Source of the DNA: Aquimarina algiphila
Lineage (GTDB): Bacteria > Bacteroidota > Bacteroidia > Flavobacteriales > Flavobacteriaceae
Reading direction: 5' to 3'
Length of the DNA stretch: 54,658 bases
Assembly (NCBI RefSeq): GCF_007489275.1
Contig: NZ_VLNR01000049.1
Location: forward strand, 1-54,658
Positions 52,632 through 54,658 of this stretch are shown here, piece by piece. Every line of letters begins with the position of its first letter. The first letter of the stretch is position 1. Position numbers and translations under genes: made by a program. A model generated the notes under the pieces. That model saw only the letters and a program-made list of their open reading frames with translations, was not told the DNA's origin and made no database searches.

Positions 52632-53684
52632 TTGAATGTAAAAATTGCTACTGTTGCAAAACAATTACCACAATACATGCGGGAAACCAAAGAGATTTTA
52701 CCTTTTGTTTCTGAGTGGTTGTCTACGCAGAATGATCGTTTCAAACGAAAAGTAATCAAAATCTTTGAGAATTCTGCGGTAGATCGACGTTATGGTATTA
52801 TGAGTATTGAGGAAGTTTTTAGTGCTACTACTTTTGAAGACAAAAACGACATCTATGTTAGAGAAGTCAAAAAACTTGGCGTGTCAGTATTAAAGAAAGC
52901 ATTGGATAAAGTAGATTGGGATCCTAAATCTTTGGATTATATTATTACTGTAAGTTGTACAGGTATTATGATTCCGTCTATAGATGCTTATATTATTAAT
53001 GATCTTAATCTCAAACAAGATATTGTACGTTTACCTGTTACAGAAATGGGATGCGCGGCCGGAGTTTCAGGAATTATTTATGCTCGTAATTTTCTTCAGG
53101 CAAATCCTGGTAAGCGTGCTGCGGTAATTGCGATAGAATCGCCAACAGCAACATTTCAGTTAGATGATTATAGTATGACAAATATGGTAAGTGCTGCAAT
53201 TTTTGGTGATGGAGCAGCATGTACACTATTATCCTCAGAAGAGGACGCTATAGGGCCTAAAATCCTGGGGGATGAAATGTATCATTTTTACGATGCAACA
53301 ACCATGATGGGTTTTAAATTAACGAATGGTGGGTTACAAATGATATTAGATCCTAAAGTTCCTGAAACTATTGCTGAGCATTTTCCTAATGTGATTCATC
53401 CTTTTTTAAAAAAATATAATAAGACAATTGAGGATGTTGATCATCTTGTTTTTCATCCTGGAGGAAAGAAAATAGTGCAGACCGTAGAAGAACTTTTTGG
53501 ACATCTTGGTAAAAATATAGAAGATACTAAGGCGGTTCTATTAGAATACGGTAATATGAGCAGTGCTACTGTTTTATACGTTTTAGAACGATTTATAGAG
53601 AAAAAGCCATCACCAGGAGAGATAGGGCTTATGTTAAGTTTTGGTCCCGGGTTTTCAGCACAAAGAATACTATTAGAATGGTAA
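52632..53684 (+). CDS. Type III polyketide synthase
   Basis: A 350-residue chalcone-synthase-like thiolase-fold enzyme. The catalytic triad is visible: Cys141 in VTEMGCAAGVSG, His275 in LVFHPGGKK and Asn308 in LEYGNMSSATVLYVLER. It extends an acyl-CoA starter with malonyl units and cyclises the chain to an alkylresorcinol, alkylpyrone or similar product. The start is taken as TTG at 52632 because the next in-frame ATG would remove 15 N-terminal residues that look conserved (IATVAKQLP); this choice is inferred. It is the third gene of the operon, 20 bases after the methyltransferase. Bacteroidota type III synthases in such operons are not well characterised. Confidence 0.9.
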   Translation: MNVKIATVAKQLPQYMRETKEILPFVSEWLSTQNDRFKRKVIKIFENSAVDRRYGIMSIEEVFSATTFEDKNDIYVREVKKLGVSVLKKALDKVDWDPKSLDYIITVSCTGIMIPSIDAYIINDLNLKQDIVRLPVTEMGCAAGVSGIIYARNFLQANPGKRAAVIAIESPTATFQLDDYSMTNMVSAAIFGDGAACTLLSSEEDAIGPKILGDEMYHFYDATTMMGFKLTNGGLQMILDPKVPETIAEHFPNVIHPFLKKYNKTIEDVDHLVFHPGGKKIVQTVEELFGHLGKNIEDTKAVLLEYGNMSSATVLYVLERFIEKKPSPGEIGLMLSFGPGFSAQRILLEW

Positions 53685-53724
53685 TAATACATTATTTTTA
53701 TTTCCACCTAAGGAAATCTTTACT

Positions 53725-54516
53725 ATGAATAAGGAGTTTACAAATAAAAATGAATGGGTACTCATATTAGGAGGAAGTACAGGTCTTGGACTTGCATCAG
53801 CTCAAAAACTGGCATCTCATGGTATGAATGTTATTATAATACATCGAAATCGTAAAAGTGAAATCAGTCAGATTGAGGAAAGTTTTGAAGGTATTAGGAA
53901 CCTAGGAGTGGATTTACTTTCTTTTAATGTCGATTTGTTACATCCTGAAAAACGAAATCTAGTAATAACCGAAATTAAGAATCATATAGGTCAAGGAAGT
54001 ATAAAAGCATTAATACATAGTGTTGCCAAAGGAAATTTGAAACCAATGGTAAATACTGATCAATTACTAAAGAATGATGATTTTCATCTTACCATAGAGG
54101 CAATGGCTATTAGTCTTTATGATTGGGTAACTGCTATTTTTAAAGCACAATTATTTGGAAAAGATACAAGGGTGATTTCTTTTACCAGTGAAGGAAATAC
54201 AAAAGCATGGAAGAATTATGCAGCAGTTTCTGCTGCAAAAGTAGCTCTTGAGGCAATTACAAGAAGTATTGCTCTAGAATTTGCTCCTTATGGGATCAAA
54301 GCTAATTGTTTACAGCCAGGTGCGGTTGATACACAATCTTTGAGGATGATACCTGGTCATGAACAAATCATTAAACACAGTCTGTTGCGTAATCCTTATA
54401 ATAGGCTTACAGAACCTGATGATGTAGCTAATGCAGTGTATTTGTTGTGTAAAGATGAAGCCTTTTGGATTAATGGATGTGTTATTCCTGTAAATGGAGG
54501 AGAGCATCTTTCGTAA
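53725..54516 (+). CDS. SDR / FabI-like enoyl reductase
   Basis: A 263-residue short-chain dehydrogenase with the dinucleotide loop WVLILGGSTGLGLASAQKLA. The active-site segment is NYAAVSAAKVALEAI, with Tyr and Lys separated by six residues as in FabI-type enoyl reductases rather than the classic YxxxK. The rest is family-like: GIKANCLQPGAVDTQSLRMIP and GCVIPVNGGEHLS. It would reduce an enoyl or keto intermediate with NAD(P)H, either in fatty-acid starter formation or in product tailoring. It is the fourth gene of the operon, 40 bases after the polyketide synthase. Confidence 0.85.
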   Translation: MNKEFTNKNEWVLILGGSTGLGLASAQKLASHGMNVIIIHRNRKSEISQIEESFEGIRNLGVDLLSFNVDLLHPEKRNLVITEIKNHIGQGSIKALIHSVAKGNLKPMVNTDQLLKNDDFHLTIEAMAISLYDWVTAIFKAQLFGKDTRVISFTSEGNTKAWKNYAAVSAAKVALEAITRSIALEFAPYGIKANCLQPGAVDTQSLRMIPGHEQIIKHSLLRNPYNRLTEPDDVANAVYLLCKDEAFWINGCVIPVNGGEHLS

Positions 54517-54530
54517 TAATATGATATAAC

Positions 54531-54615
54531 AACCCGTTGTGCATTTAGAAAAAGTTGCGCAAACTGCTAAAAGGCAGTAAATTGTAGTTACGACACTATA
54601 ATTCATATGCACAAC
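54531..54615. repeat. Structured repeat with 9-bp inverted ends
   Basis: GTTGTGCAT (54536-54544) pairs with ATGCACAAC (54607-54615) across 62 bases, and CTGC...GCAG (54564-54577) makes an inner hairpin. Its left end (54531-54548) is the reverse complement of 111-128. The shape recalls integron attC sites, but the canonical GTTRRRY/RYYYAAC boxes are not present. It probably belongs to a dispersed element. Confidence 0.5.
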
Positions 54616-54658
54616 TTTCAAGCAAATTACGATAAAATACTCAAGGTTTTAAAAGGAT

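Noticed and set aside
54531..54615. Integron attC site
   Set aside because: It folds in a similar way but lacks the GTTRRRY and RYYYAAC boxes, and no integrase is present.

Overview
The window is AT-rich chromosomal DNA that reads as a marine Flavobacteriia bacterium (phylum Bacteroidota), possibly close to Aquimarina. The support is a glycogen operon of GlgA-GlgC-GlgB type, an UMF1-type transporter, YafY/WYL and pirin neighbours, A/T-rich leaders without strong Shine-Dalgarno sites, and flavobacterial-style hairpin repeats. No rRNA, tRNA, CRISPR array or transposase was recognised.

Layout. Bases 1-5200 are repeat-rich: a zinc-ribbon ORF, a cluster of short palindromes (386-656), a GIY-YIG protein, a membrane class III cyclase, a secreted protein ending in a Hint (hedgehog/intein) domain, two small genes and a YchJ-like protein. 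REP-like hairpin repeats lie between them. Bases 5231-10575 hold a macro-like/EVE-like/KAP ATPase fusion, divergent from a 528-aa protein with a DUF6892-like end; this is a candidate conflict locus. Bases 10674-16021 hold a DUF3307 membrane protein, a HAMP-linked cyclase, a soluble-transhydrogenase-like flavoprotein and a membrane-anchored GH113-like hydrolase. Bases 16447-24809 hold a 1375-aa membrane KAP-like ATPase, a DUF6268-like protein, a YjdI ferredoxin-like protein, a transthyretin-like-domain protein and an unknown. Bases 24857-29385 hold pirin, a cation/proton antiporter overlapping a YafY regulator, a small protein behind a likely YafY operator, and an AlkD-like protein. Bases 29587-37429 form the glycogen cluster (glgA-glgC-glgB, a flavodoxin-fold reductase, a GH31 alpha-glucosidase).

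The most exciting part is 37404-46630 on the minus strand, a tight four-gene operon. In order of transcription it encodes a caspase-like protease fused to a C-terminal SGNH/GDSL hydrolase, a bacterial gasdermin, a CHAT (caspase-clade) protease, and a STAND-type NTPase with a transmembrane segment and WD40 repeats. The gasdermin call rests on family-level sequence similarity along most of its length, plus a cysteine at position 4 of the preferred start, where bacterial gasdermins carry a lipid. The layout suggests a pore-forming abortive-infection system: WD40-NTPase sensor, protease step(s), gasdermin pore. The caspase-SGNH fusion is, as far as I know, not a standard part of described gasdermin systems.

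Bases 47012-54516 hold an M48 lipoprotein protease, an UMF1-type transporter, two lipoproteins (lipocalin-like and OmpA-like), and a four-gene operon (FAD oxidoreductase, methyltransferase, type III polyketide synthase, FabI-like reductase) likely making an alkylresorcinol, pyrone or quinone-type lipid. The last 140 bases contain a structured repeat that shares 18 bp, inverted, with bases 111-128.
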